From assembly GCA_013399875.1 (NCBI GenBank), contig VXAZ01005701.1:62001-126000 (forward strand): a DNA stretch of 64,000 nt, written 5' to 3'. Each line of letters starts with the position of its first letter. Positions within the stretch are counted from its first letter, which is position 1. The stretch is from Gymnorhina tibicen (taxonomy: Eukaryota; Chordata; Aves; Passeriformes; Artamidae). The notes beneath the pieces were generated by a model. It made no database searches, was not told the origin of the DNA, and saw only the letters and a list, made by a program, of their open reading frames with translations. Shown in pieces: positions 48,526 to 59,959 of the stretch. A program made the translations under genes and the position numbers.

Positions 48526-50599
48526 TGCTTCAATACCAGACATGATAGCAAGTTTCAAACATGGTATCAAAAAAACCATGATGTAATCTTAAAACTATGC
48601 TCCTCGTAACTGTGAAACAGCAATACATAAAATAACTAAATTTTAACTTCCAGTGGGATAAAGAAACAGAGAGATGGAATATATGAAGCTAAAATATTTT
48701 TTTGTAAAAAAAATACTTAAGCATGAGACATTTAAAACTCAGCAGCATACTTCAGCTGTTAAACCTAATCAAAATAGACAAACATGCAGGAATCTGAAAG
48801 AAAATAAAGTGGTATGACCACTTTCAGTTATGCATAAAGCTCCAATCAGTCATATCTAAGGTGATATTTCTTCTTAAGGAAAAAAAAGTAGCAACAGAAA
48901 CTTACATTGGTTTTATTTCGGAGGTTTTTTATAGTTCATCTACAGTTTTTGTAGCTAACACAATAATATTACTCCAAAAACCTTAGGAAGTGACAAGGAA
49001 ATTCGCCTGGGAATTTTGGAATCCACAAGAAGAAACAAGAACATGAAACTGAATTTTGAACCTTGAATAATCTGGGTTGAAATTTAGTGCAGCCACGTAC
49101 TTTTGGGATATTGCCAGGTATACGCTCAAGTATTCGAGAAAATAATTTGAACTTCCAATCTGCAGAAAACACCAGCTTGTAGGTAGGACTTGCCTTGCAG
49201 CCAAGTACTGTACTGAAAGCAAACAAGGTAAACATCGTCAGAAATATCCACTCTGTTCCCATGAGGCTGCCACTTCAGAACATGCCTTCTGCCAGTGCAG
49301 ACCCAGTCATAATGACAGATCCTTCTCTGGGCTGGTTACTCCCAGTACAAAAACAGGAAGGCTCCCGTATAGTCTAAATTATATTTATATTTATAACATT
49401 AGTTCTAGTAAATATATTATATAAATAATATTAATTTTATAATATAATTTTAGAAATATTATATATACAGTAATACACAAGTGTACACTGGAATCTAGAA
49501 ACCCATCAAGGTGGGAAAGAACACAGTGGGAATTGGCGGGATGTGGGTTGGATCTCTTTATCCATTGAGAACTGCAGAGTTACTATGGTGCCATCTTCAG
49601 GGAGATAACACAGCTTACTTGATTGATTTTCGTCAGTGAGAGCAGGATGGTACTAGGTTATTTTTTCTTATTTTCCCCACAGAATTCTGCTTGCAATAAA
49701 ACTGTCATCAGAATTTGCAAAGCAACCCAGAACAGCAGCTTAAACTTTATTCCCAGTTTTATCCCCAGACTATTTATACTGCAAAGCCATGTCTGACTGC
49801 ATTTAGACAACACATACAATATCAAAAATAAATTAATAAAAGATATCCATTATCATACCTTGATTCCATGTTTTTATAAATACCTGAACCCAGCCATAGA
49901 TGTTTATATAGGAAGCAAAAAACAGCAAACTTCCTCAAGTTACATTACAAGAAGACCCCAACTAAACCCTAAACATAAACATAAATCATAATTTTTGAAA
50001 TAAGATTACTTGAGCTTAAGTTACCCATGATGCAATAAAATTAGTGGTTTACACGAGGCTAAGTATTTTCTAATATCTTACAAATAAAAAAAGTCACAGT
50101 AAAGACCACTGTGTTTCTCTTCCAACAGAAGACGATTTTCTTTTCCTTTAGTATGTAATGAAGCTTTCTAGAATATATAGAAAATAGAGATTATGTAGCT
50201 ATGTTGACACTTATGCTCTTTTTAAAATAAATATGGAAAGAATGTTGATTCTATAGGAACAATGCACAAAAGTTCCAATCTTGAAAAAGATCCCAGTATC
50301 AGCTGAGTGTGTTGTCTAATTTACAGCACAAATTAATTTCTTTAGGGAGAAAAATACATTGCTACAGCCATGAGAATCTAAATGTTTTTAAACCAGTTGT
50401 GTCATACGCATATGCAAATATACACATACAATATACACATAGCAAAACAACAGTCATATGGAGAATTTAATACTGTTAGAGATATTTGCGTTTCAGGTAT
50501 AAACTTACAAGTAAGAAAGAAGTGCTAGGTGCTGTAGTTCTTCTGTGGTGTCAGAGACTGAAAAAATTACCGTTTATGACTTAAACTTATTTTCATGAA
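48526..50599. other. Unique sequence with a possible spondin-like exon
   Basis: No transposon recognised. The only notable frame is the minus-strand spondin-like one at 48969-49262. An AT-rich patch lies at 49380-49470. Confidence 0.45.
48969..49262 (-). pseudogene. Possible spondin-N-like exon or frameshifted pseudogene
   Basis: The minus-strand frame begins MGTEWIFLTMFTLFAFSTVL, a good secretory signal peptide, then GCKAS and PTYKLVFSADW. The latter matches the start of the spondin-N domain (Pro-Thr-Tyr-basic-Leu-x-Phe-x-x-x-Trp in F-spondin). In the original frame the match then fails. In the +1 frame it resumes: EYLSV, then QKYVAALNFNPDYSRFK, with the Phe, Tyr and Asp-Tyr positions at nearly the same distances from the Trp as in spondin-2. 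This suggests a one-base frameshift around 49140. Alternatively a donor-like GTACGT after codon 54 (exon 49262-49101, 162 bp, phase 0) would leave a real short exon. No second exon was found. What is seen is a signal peptide plus a short motif; the family assignment is inference. Confidence 0.35.
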
Positions 50600-51379
50600 G
50601 GATTTTTAAAACTGTATTGCAAAAGCTGCAGAGAAGACTACCACACCCTCAATGGGGCTCTGAGAGGCCCTGGACGTGCTCCCTGATGAAGATAAAAGGA
50701 ACAGCTCAGGGCTGGGCACATTCACAAAGCCTAAGCTGAACACCTCCAAGGNGGAGCCCAGCTGAGGGGCCCTGCACCTGGGAAGAAGCTTATCCACAGC
50801 AGAGGGGGTGACATGGCCCATCAAAGGGCCCCCTCAAAGGGGTCCCCAGACCCTGCACCAGAGCACCAGAGATGATGCAACAGACCCTCAGTGTTGCAAG
50901 GGACAGTGTCAAGCTGGTCCCTGCAAGGGAGACACGTGGGCGTTCCCACCTGCCCAAAGTGTATCTATTAATCCACGGAATTCTGTACTCCTCGGCTTGT
51001 GGCGGTGTGTGGCCGTGTGGGGTGGCATGGCAGCGGGGAACCCTCACCACCAAGAAGACCAGACAGAGGGGAGCAACGAGACGTCATTGGGACCCTGGAT
51101 GGGTGATATGCTCTTACCTAAACCCTGTCACCTCTCCCTGTCCCCGCACCCCCCACGCACACTTCTTTCTCTATCTCTTTCTTTCTTTCTTTTCTCTTTC
51201 CTTCTCGTTGCCTCTTTTACGACTAAATAAAATAGATCAATTTTTTGGCACCAACATCTAACCTCGTTTGGTTTTAATCTTGTCTTTGGGAATATTTTGA
51301 ACCTTCCCTAAGTTCTTTCCGGTTTATGCACAGAGACTTAGTTTTGTTTGTTCTTCTGGGTTTAAACCGGATCATAACA
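50600..51379 (+). mobile_element. Solo LTR (third family), plus strand, 5' end unclear
   Basis: GC-richer block with the order expected of an LTR. A G/C-rich upstream part is followed by a polypyrimidine tract (51160-51215), a polyadenylation signal (AATAAAATAGATC near 51227), the avian LTR-like segment TTTTTGGCACCAACATC, and an end GTTTAAACC-GGATCATAACA at 51379. The left end is not defined and may be truncated near 50600. The last 10 bp (GATCATAACA) match the end of the family A copy at 58.86 kb, which hints that the two families are related. Long frames on both strands inside it come from its base composition. An ambiguous base lies at 50752. Confidence 0.7.
50752..50752. other. Ambiguous base N
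   Basis: Single unresolved base within the solo LTR at 50.6-51.4 kb. Confidence 0.9.
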
Positions 51380-53059
51380 CATGGTGAAAGAAGTCTCTAA
51401 GCATAAGGAACTTCTGAATTTTTTTCAGGGGAAAATTCATCTGCAGATGAGATTAGAAAGCTGAGAAAAATTGGAATTCAGCTTTTGCAGTTTACCCTGC
51501 AACGGACCCTGGAAGAAATAGCACTTACAGTATCCTCCAAGGAATCTAGAAATAGATTTATTTAATCAAAAGTTATAGAAACAGATATGTTTTCTGAACT
51601 CTTGCTTTCTCAAAATAATTATATATATAGATAGATAGATATAAAAATAAAAAGAGTGAATTCTCAGCCATTCTGTCAGTATGAAACTTCTAAATTCTGC
51701 AAAGGGTGAGCCAAGTGCCTCCTGAGCAGCACCCACTGACTGATTCCTTGCCCTGGCACATCCACCGAACTGCCATCTGTCTCTATTCAAAACTGTCTCA
51801 CCGAAGCCTATGCAAAAAACCTCGTTTAGTCCTGCTAGGCACTAATCTTTCCCAGGTGGGAATTACCTTGGGCAGAGTCAGAATAAGGGTTCAGCTCCAT
51901 CTGAGGTAAGGTAATGCAATGCTTATCATTACTGGTATTAGAGAAAAGTTTCCCAGACTGCCAATTCCCTGCCAGCCAGAAAGACGCAGAAGTGCACTTC
52001 TGTGGAAAAAGAGCAGGGAGAAAGCAGAGGCATATCCACAGGCTAAAAGGGTGTGCGAGCATCAGCCTGTCTTGATATTATATAAGCTTCTCTGTTGCAG
52101 CTATAGAACTGTTCTCAGTAGTTTAATGAGAAGATTTCTGCTTGTTAAAGTTAGCTATCATTATTGGTGATTTTGCAATTACTCAAGCACCATATATCTT
52201 GAAACAACAGAGGTCACTGGGTACATTATAATGGGAAATATACTTTCAGTCTACTAAGTTTCATGTTTCTGAATGGATATTTCAGTGCAGTCATGTCAGA
52301 CTTACTGAGTCCACTCTACACCACCACCTGCCAGCATTACTTTAGTTATATACAATACTTAGATTTTAATTCAAATGAGGCTCCCATTTAACCAATCTCT
52401 ATTCCCATTCATGTCTCCTAGGTGTCACGTACTGCTGTGCTTCTGTACTTTTCAGTTTGATCAGCAGGGCTATTATTAAAAAAAAAAGAGAGAGAAAAAG
52501 AGAGTAAACTAGTTAATTTTGACTGAGTAACAGTTTACTCTCATGCTTGCCTCTCCTGGATTAAGACACCTTGCACAAAGAACATACATAATTTCCCAAT
52601 ACACTCCTTGTTGGCACTTGGACTGTTTTCAGTCAAAAGACTTTAAAGAAAGAATGTATTCACCAGCTTATTCAGTGCCTATCATCTGCTTCCCAGCCTG
52701 TTTTCAATGTTAACACAAACAACTTCTGTTAAGAAAAAGAAAAAAAAAGCCACAACATTTCCATCCAGGGGAAAACCAATTAAATCCACTACTCTCATAC
52801 AAACTTGGCCAAAAAAAAAGAATGTAAAATATTCCTTACCAATATTTGATTTAACTTCAAAAAAGCCTCCTTTATTCTGTAGAGGTACTGTGTAAAGCTT
52901 CTTCCAAAAATATTTCACAGAGATCTTCAGAGTTGGATTCTTGTCTTCTACATCAGGCCTCCCAGCAAGGTGATGTGCTGAGAAATATCACATTGTAATA
53001 CAAGGATTTGTTCTGAGTGTAAACAAACTCCTGGGCCTTATCAGGTTGTTTTATTGAGT
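51380..53059. other. Unique sequence, no gene seen
   Basis: No exon or transposon recognised. Contains a short TAGA/GATA repeat near 51619-51642, a GA-rich tract near 52482-52505 and A-rich runs near 52734-52825. Confidence 0.45.
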
Positions 53060-54092
53060 TGTGTGGCAAGGTTTTGATAGTGTAATTGTGGCTGGGGCTG
53101 TGAGAAGGAGGGGGCCATTGACTGTAGTGGTGGTTTCTGTTAGAAGACACCAGAAGCTGCGTCTATATCCAGTGGAGCCAGTGAGGCTCCAAGATAGATT
53201 CACAGCTTACCAAACCTTTACTCCATCAGTGACAGTGGTACCACCTTTGGGATAACAGATTTAAGAAAGGATAAATAACCTCTGTGCAGCAGCAGATGGG
53301 GAGAGGTGTGAGAGAATGTGATAAAAACACTCTGCAGACACCAAGGTCATTGAAGAAGGAGGGGGAGGAGGTATTTTAGGTGCCAAAGCAGAGATTCTCC
53401 TACAGCCTGTGGAGGTCCAAGGTGAAGCAGATATCCACCCTGAAGGCCATGGAGGACCCTACAGCAGAGAAGGTTCCATGAAAGAAGCTGCAGTCCATGA
53501 GGAGTACATACTGGAGCAGGTTTCCGAAAGAAATCATGACCCTGTGGAGGGGACCCGATGCAGAAGGTTTTCTCTCAGGACCTGTGGCCTAGTAGAAGAT
53601 CCACACTGGAGCAATTTGTGAAGAACTGCAGCCTGTAGAAGTAGCCATGCTGGAGAATTTCATAAAGGACTGTCTTCTGTGGGTGGAACTCCACAGTAGA
53701 GCAGGGAGAGAGCTGAGAAACAAGAAAAAACAGACACAGTATGGAATGAACTGACTGCAACACCTGGTCCCCATCCCTCTGTGGCAATGGTAGGGAGCAG
53801 ATAGAGATCAGGACTGAAGTTGTGCCCAGGAAGAAGAGAGGCGTTTGGGAAAAGGGTTTTAAAATTTGGGTTTATTTCTCATTACCCTCATTACTACTGT
53901 AATTTGATTGGCAATAAATTAAATTAATTACCCAGGTCGAGTCTGTTTTGCCCATAATGGTAATTGGTGAGAGATCTCTCCCTGTCCTTATCTCAACCCA
54001 TGAGCCTTTTTTACACTTTCTATCTTTGATCCTGTTGCTGAAAGAGAGTGATAAAGTGGCTTTGGTGGGCAGTCAGTCGGGGTTAGCCAACA
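53060..54092 (+). mobile_element. Solo LTR (fourth family), plus strand, about 1 kb, with degenerate internal repeats
   Basis: Begins TGTGTGGCAAGGTTTTG (53060) and ends near GTCGGGGTTAGCCAACA (54092). The layout is that of a widespread avian LTR: an upstream part with CACTCTGCAGACACCAAGG, then a long purine-rich stretch with about seven degenerate units of the type TGTGGAGG-CC-CACTGGAGCAG (53400-53710). After these come GAACTGACTGCAACACC, TTTATTTCTCATTACCCT and the polyadenylation signal GGCAATAAATTAAATTAATT (near 53910). The end is GAGTCTGTTTTGCCCATAATGG and ATCTCAACCCATGAGCC. No clear target duplication was found (left flank TGAGT, right flank GCTGG), so the right edge may be a few bases off. 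No internal genes. Confidence 0.85.
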
Positions 54093-54762
54093 GCTGGACC
54101 ATGCAGTGTTAGGGTGAGCACAGTCTTGTCTTAATTTCTATCAGTTGTCTGCAAGAACTTCATCACTGCAATGTGAAGGAACCTCAGAATTCCTGGTCTG
54201 ACTGGAGGGGTTTTACCTGAATGTAACAGAAGTTGACTCTAAACATTCGAGTTTGGTTTGTGGTTTTTGGTTTGTGGTTTTTTTGAGGGTTTTTTTGTGA
54301 CCTAATAGACAGCCACTGAAGTTTTAAGTATACAAGAAACTCAGTGCAAAATAGTTTTATATCATGTAATTTCAGAAACATCAATATATAGAAAAATAAA
54401 TAGAAATACTGAGAGGCATCCATTAAATCTGATGTACCGTCAAACCAAATACCCTAGGCAACGGCAGGATATTTGGATGTAGGCTTCTTGGAAGTGGGAA
54501 ATTACTGATAGCTATCAAATCAACTTGATGTATGTAAGGCATATCTTGGACCTCAAGCATTATGGAGTGATTTGCTGGAGAAGACATTTATCATAGCTTC
54601 TCTTGTTTAGAAGGTGGCATAGGCCTTTGATTGTTTTACTCACATCTGAACAGATCCTATTCCTTACAAAGCTTTTATGAATGTCAGTGCTAGGGGCAAA
54701 GTCTGACCAATACATTAATACATTCAGCTCCTCTGATAATAAAAGAATATCTTTTTTTCATA

Positions 54763-54783
54763 AATACATACATACATACATAN
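54763..54783. repeat. (CATA)n microsatellite ending at an N
   Basis: Five CATA units, the last interrupted by the ambiguous base at 54783, so the repeat length may be unresolved in the assembly. Confidence 0.85.
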
Positions 54784-55926
54784 AAACCTTCCTCTGACAA
54801 GTATTGCTTGTGGGAGACTGGAGTATTGCCTTTTAACTTTCTATCTTACAGGGAGCTGTTATTGAATGTGCTGTAATGCTCCTACATTTACTCCTGTGGT
54901 AAAAACAAAAACCCAATCCTAACAACAAAATAACAGCAACAAAAAAAGAAATAAAAAGAAAAGAAAAATAGTGAAGATTAATCATACCATATATTACAGC
55001 AGATCAGTCCCTCCTACCTCCCACATTCTTAGATGGCTTCAGTGTTGGAAATATGCTTATATTATTTCATATCAAGCAAACTGATTTGCTTCAGCTACTT
55101 CCGTGTTAAATGTGGTTGCATTTCATGCCCAATGATTGCCACGTAATAGGAAACCTGGGGCTTTACTCGTATGGTTTCCAACACTCTACTTAGTAGGTCT
55201 TCTATTTCTCTTCTTTTTCGGGGAAGGTTCATTTAACTTGGAATTGTGTGAAACAGTTGGGTTAGAGACTGCACCCAGAGGCTGAACCTCATTAAACCAG
55301 ATAAATCAAGAGCTGCCTTCTTTGTAGTTCAAAGGTAGAAGGAGTAGGAGAAACTACACAAAGATTCTCTAGTAAACAAGAGAGCTAAAAGAAGGCAGCA
55401 GTTATGTTCCGAAAGAGAAAGAGTGAGTTTGATTAGTACAGATTATAAGTAACTGTTTAAAAACACAGGACAAAATAAGTTCTAAGTGGTATTTTTCTGT
55501 GGCAAGGTAACTCAAATTTTTTTATTCTTCTGTAAAACTCAGCTTATTCTTCTTAAAAAGGAAGGAGGTAGATGCCACATGTCTTGTAAAGATTTTATTT
55601 CTTTTAGAACATCAAGTATATTTTTTTATAAGAGAGAAATAATAAAAATTTTGGAGATGCTCTCTTGAAAGAGATACATAATTTGTTGTGCAAGTATTGC
55701 TAAACGAGAAATAAAAAATCATATATTTCTTGCCCGTCATTATATCAACACATGAATAAAGCTGTTTTGAGACAGAAACATCAGAGCAACAGATATTACA
55801 TGGTCAGCCCTGCAATTAGAGAGTTGGTCTCACTAATTAAACAGTGATTTTACACTCCATATCTCCGAAGGCTTGGGAGAGGGTGTTGTTGGGTTTATGT
55901 TTGTTTGTCTGTTTTGTTGTCGCTTT

Positions 55927-55964
55927 GGTTTTTTGGTTGGTTGGTTGGTTGGTTGGTTGGTTGG
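55927..55964. repeat. (GGTT)n microsatellite
   Basis: Eight consecutive GGTT units in a T/G-rich context. Confidence 0.95.
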
Positions 55965-56789
55965 TGGTGTTTGCTTTTTGTATTGTTGTTTTTTTGGGTT
56001 TTGGGGTTTTTTACAGAAAATTGTATCTCAGTCTGTTTAGGTTGGACTTACTGTAAATGCTGTGCTGGCTGTTGCCTTATTCTGGCCTGAAGGATTGTGT
56101 TTCCTTGCAGCTGTACATGGCACATTGCTGTTGGAGACGGCAAACTGGCGAGTTATCTCAACTGCTGATCTTTCTCATGTAAATGGCAATGTGTGGCAAA
56201 GAAGGATGCAGGGTGGGAAGGTCTGTTGGGGTAAAATGCAATCAATATACTGAGTCTGTTGAAGGCAAAAAAAGATTTCAAGACTGAAAAATTGTTAAAG
56301 TCATCATTTCAGAAGGTGGGCCTGAAAATCTGGAAAATAAAGAGAATGTGAGAGGATGAGAATGAAAAAGAAAGGAAAATTATCTTTCCAGCATAAATTA
56401 AAATAAGTGACAACAATAATGCCTGTGTCTAAAAAATACAGTCTTCCTCTATGTGTGAGACACTTCTGGTATGTTATGTCAGGCAAAGTCTCCCTGGAGA
56501 CAGAGCTTCTCTCCAACTTCTCCTAGCTGCCTCCTGCACACGGCATGTATGCAGCCCCTTAGCCACATGCCTCTGGTCAAACAATGTTGAGAAAAAAATC
56601 AAAATTAAATTGGTTGCTCACACAAAGGCTCTAGAGGAGGAGATCACACGTCCTGTATGGAGAGAAGTGGGAAAAGGTAAAATCACAGTCATCTGATTGT
56701 ACACTTTGTCAGATAAATAAATAAGCAAATAAGTAAGCCTTTTGATACTATTGTACTTGATTCTGGCAGGTGGGATTTTTCAAAATTCC

Positions 56790-57346
56790 ATATTGGTTTT
56801 GTCTGAGATAAAATTAATTTTTCTTGCAGGCCTCTTATGGGGCTGTCTTTTGGATTTGTGTTGAAAACAGTCCTGATACCACAACAATATTTTAGTTACA
56901 GCTGAACAGGGCTTACACTGAGCTAAGGCCTTTTCTGCTCCTCACCCCACCCCACCAGTGAGCAGGCTGGGGTGTAAATTGGGAAGGGCAGCTGACCCCA
57001 ACTGTCCACAGGGACACCCGATATATTATGGTATTATACTCAGTCATAAAAACTTGGGGGAGAGCAGGTATGTCAGGACTGTTATTGCCAGGCACCAGTT
57101 GGCTGGTAGTGAAAAATTAAAGGGCTTTTTTTCTCACTTTTTCCCCCCACTTTGGCTTTGTTTTTTACTTTTGTGGGGTTATTTTTGGTTTGGGTTTTTT
57201 TGTTTGGTTTGCTAGTTTGGTTTGGGTTTTTTGGTTTTTTTGCTGTGGTCGTGGTGGTTTTTTACTATCAGACTCTCCTTATCTTAACCCAAGGATTTTC
57301 TCACTTTTACTTTATAAGTTCTCTCCACCATAGTTGAACCACAATT
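56790..57346 (+). mobile_element. Solo LTR (fifth family), plus strand, right end decayed
   Basis: Recognised by a chain of blocks typical of a common avian LTR: GTCTGAGATAAAATTAATTT, GGGGCTGTCTTTTGGATTTG, CTGAACAGGGCTTACAC, GGCCTTTTCTGCTCCTCACC, CCACCCCACCAGTGAGCAGG, CAGCTGACCCCAACTG, a TATA-like CAGTCATAAAAACTTGGG (near 57040), CTTATCTTAACCC, GGATTTTCTCACTTTTAC, and a degenerate end GTTGAACCACAA. T/G-rich runs at 57165-57260 replace the usual R/U5 sequence and look like expanded simple sequence. No polyadenylation signal is evident, and no internal genes adjoin. Confidence 0.8.
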
Positions 57347-58435
57347 GATTGACACACAGGGGGATTTAGTGTCCGTCCACTACTGAGTGAGATTGAGTTG
57401 AGGTAAGATTGAGGTCCAGTGAACAAAGATGTCAGAAAGAGTTTGTGAAACAATGAATAAATAGTGAAGTTTCTTTTGAATTTACTAATAATTAGGACTT
57501 GGAAATTTTATGATGAAACAGCTAATTTCTATTCTGTTGTATCTCACAAAAGAGATAGTGTAGTAATCCTTTTTCTTATAAGAAAGCAAAATGCTTTCTT
57601 CTCTACTTAATTAGATTAAAGGCAAAGAACTATTTATGAATCAAAACTACCCAGTGAAAAAGATTATTGTCTTACTGGGGTGACTTGACCTATATTTTGA
57701 ATGGAATAAGAGCCACAGCACTTTCTAGTCAGGGCTTGATTTAAATAACATTGCTTTCTTTCAGCCTTAGAACTAAGCAAAACATTTTTGTTACAGGCAC
57801 GTCAGATGAGTTCTGAAGGGTTCAGCTTCAACTATTCTGTTCCTTTGTTTAAAACTCTTTTGCCTGTAATCTCTTTTACAAAAATCTTACAACTATGTGC
57901 AAATTATCTAGTGCTTTATATTTTATGCGAAGGACTGCTGCTGTAGCTGTAACACCTTTGGTTTTGAGCATCCCTTCATTTTCAGGGTGGGTGTGTGCCT
58001 GTAGTGTAACAGATCAGTTGATTGTATCACTCCTCGGGAAAGAGCATCCAAGGCTTTTGATGGTGGTCTTCATTCACCTTTGACAAACTTCCTCCCCTGA
58101 GTTCTTGTGCTAAGGCATTAATACCCAGTATAAAACTGTCCATTTGTCATTTTTTCTTTTAAGTAAGACATAAATGTCAGTTATTGGACATTTGACCACC
58201 ACATATATAGAAAACCGTGGATCCATCATGATCCCAAGAGTTTTGTTTCTAATAAATCCTTTTCTTCTCTTCCTCATAAGTGAAATCTTTTGAGACAAGG
58301 TCTATTGATCATGCCAATAGATGGTCCTACTTCAGCAAGATTGATCAATTCCTTTTGAAGATCTACAGTCATGAAAATTTTAAGATCCTTTTTAAATGAA
58401 ATGTGAAAATGAACTTGCTGACGGATGTGAGATCT
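57347..58435. other. Unique sequence, no gene seen
   Basis: No exon or transposon recognised; short frames have no domain. Confidence 0.45.
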
Positions 58436-58860
58436 GGTTAGCACATCCTAGTCAATGCATCCACACCAAAAATTCCCACTGTGGCAAACTGTGTGAAAGG
58501 AAGTAACTGCTCAGACACATGGCACTCCAAGTTATGGGAATATCTGTGCCATGGGAGCATCCACCCCATGGATACCTGGAACTTGAACTGTATGAAGGTG
58601 GTACCCTCAGAAGAAAGACTCCAGGACCCCCACCACTGAGATGCCCAGAGTGAAGAAGGATCAATGGGAAGTCACTGGATCTATGGGTGGTGACTGGATC
58701 TCTCTCTCTATTCACAATTCCCCTCCTCTTTTCTATTTCTTTCTATCTCTCTACCTCACATTAACTGTTGAATAAAATCTGTGTAATTGATTTCAGCATG
58801 TGGTTTCATATATATCTCTCAATTCATGCAGAGGCATCTCTCACTAATCAGATCATAACA
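58436..58860 (+). mobile_element. Solo LTR, family A, plus strand, promoter deleted
   Basis: Second copy of the LTR at 8446-9838. It shares CTGGTTA-ATCCT, AAAAATTCCCAC-GTGGCAAAC, CTCCAAGTTATGG, ATACCTGGAACTT, CACTGAGA-GCCC, ATGGGTGGTGACT, TTTCTATTTCTTTCTAT, AATAAAATCTGT (near 58770) and the end CACTAATCAGATCATAACA. Relative to the first copy about 390 bp between ACCTGGAACTT and CCCCCACCACTGAG are missing, including both CCAAT boxes and the TATA box. It is uninterrupted at the AATAAA site where the first copy received the nested LTR, so it shows the pre-insertion sequence there. Confidence 0.8.
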
Positions 58861-59959
58861 CAGGGTTCTACCTAAAAGACATTATTCAGATCTGAATGTT
58901 GTTAATTCAAAATAAAAATGAAAAGTGCTCTAGTTTAGGCATTTGTGAAATCTGAGCTGAGAATAAATTATTTAGAACATGGGTATAAAATACTCTTGGG
59001 ATCTCTGGAAGGCAAGGGTTAGGCAGTACAATAGCTGCATTGGATCTGCATTAGACACAGTACTTTTCAAATAAATATTATGTTAATTTAAATTTTCTAT
59101 CTCTAGTTTTATTTTAGGCTAAGGTGAATAAGAGGGTCAATAAAGATGGAAGAATGCTGCCAAATCTAATTTAAGAGGTCAGAGAACCTAATTATTTGGA
59201 TAACTGCCTTATGGGCATGGACAGAAAGAGGGTAAATCTAACAATGAGCTAGTTAGTTATCTTCACTTTTAGAATTAAGATAGTGCCAAGTAGCATAGAA
59301 GAGGTGCCAGGTACATGTACAAGATGCCAAGGTGGATCCTAAATGAATCCAGGTGAGAGTAAGCAAAATTTATTAGAATTTCTTAGCATTCTATTGCTAA
59401 GATTGTTCTATTACTCTGAGGGCCTACAATTCAAGCATTTAGCTGTGACAAAAAAGTTCTTTTCTACACAAAAAGAATGATTTTCAGCTTCGATTTCATA
59501 TTTGCTTAACTTGAACACTATTAAACTCACAATTTTAAAAATAACACTGTTCAAAACACTGGTAACTTGTGTATAACTGTGATTTTTCTCCAAGAGAAAA
59601 AATTGTTGACTGCTTAAATTTTCCCTTGACATTACTCTTGAATAGGCATGCAGATCAATACATCTTTGTAGTGGATGAGGCATCTTTCTTTGCTATTAAA
59701 TTTTTGACTGAACTAACATTTTAATAAAAAATAAAGAAAAAAGCTACTTTTTATCTAGGTAAAAATTCTGAAAACAGTATCCATAAAAAATTATAAAACT
59801 AGTTTTAAAAACTCTTTAACTAATGTAACCATCACTGCAGGTGACATGTCATTCTAAACCATAGAATACTGCATCTAAAGGAAACCAGAGAAAAGTAAAA
59901 TGATAGATCAGACTCCACCAAAAAAGGAACTTGAACTGACAAGGAGGTAGGACAAGGAC
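58861..59959. other. Unique sequence, no gene seen
   Basis: No exon or transposon recognised. Confidence 0.45.

Larger units (their letters stand above)
54093..56789. other. Unique sequence with simple repeats, no gene seen
   Basis: No exon or transposon recognised. Contains a GT/T-rich patch near 54245-54300, a CATA repeat ending at the ambiguous base 54783, and a GGTT array at 55927-55964. The long chance frames over 55.84-56.09 kb are translations of the GGTT and T-rich tract. Confidence 0.5.

Noticed and set aside
50808..51261. Overlapping plus-strand frames of 129-140 codons
   Set aside because: They sit inside a solo LTR with a polypyrimidine tract and polyadenylation signal. Composition explains the openness and there is no domain.
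53575..53787. Two overlapping minus-strand frames of 61-70 codons
   Set aside because: Antisense frames within the degenerate repeat region of the solo LTR at 53 kb.
53055..54120. Possible TGAGT/TGAGC target duplication for the 53 kb LTR
   Set aside because: The right-hand match lies about 20 bp beyond the natural CCAACA end and is not preceded by CA, so it is not convincing.
55844..56090. Frames with a repeated WLVGWLVGW-type pattern
   Set aside because: They are the translation of the GGTT microsatellite and T-rich flanks.
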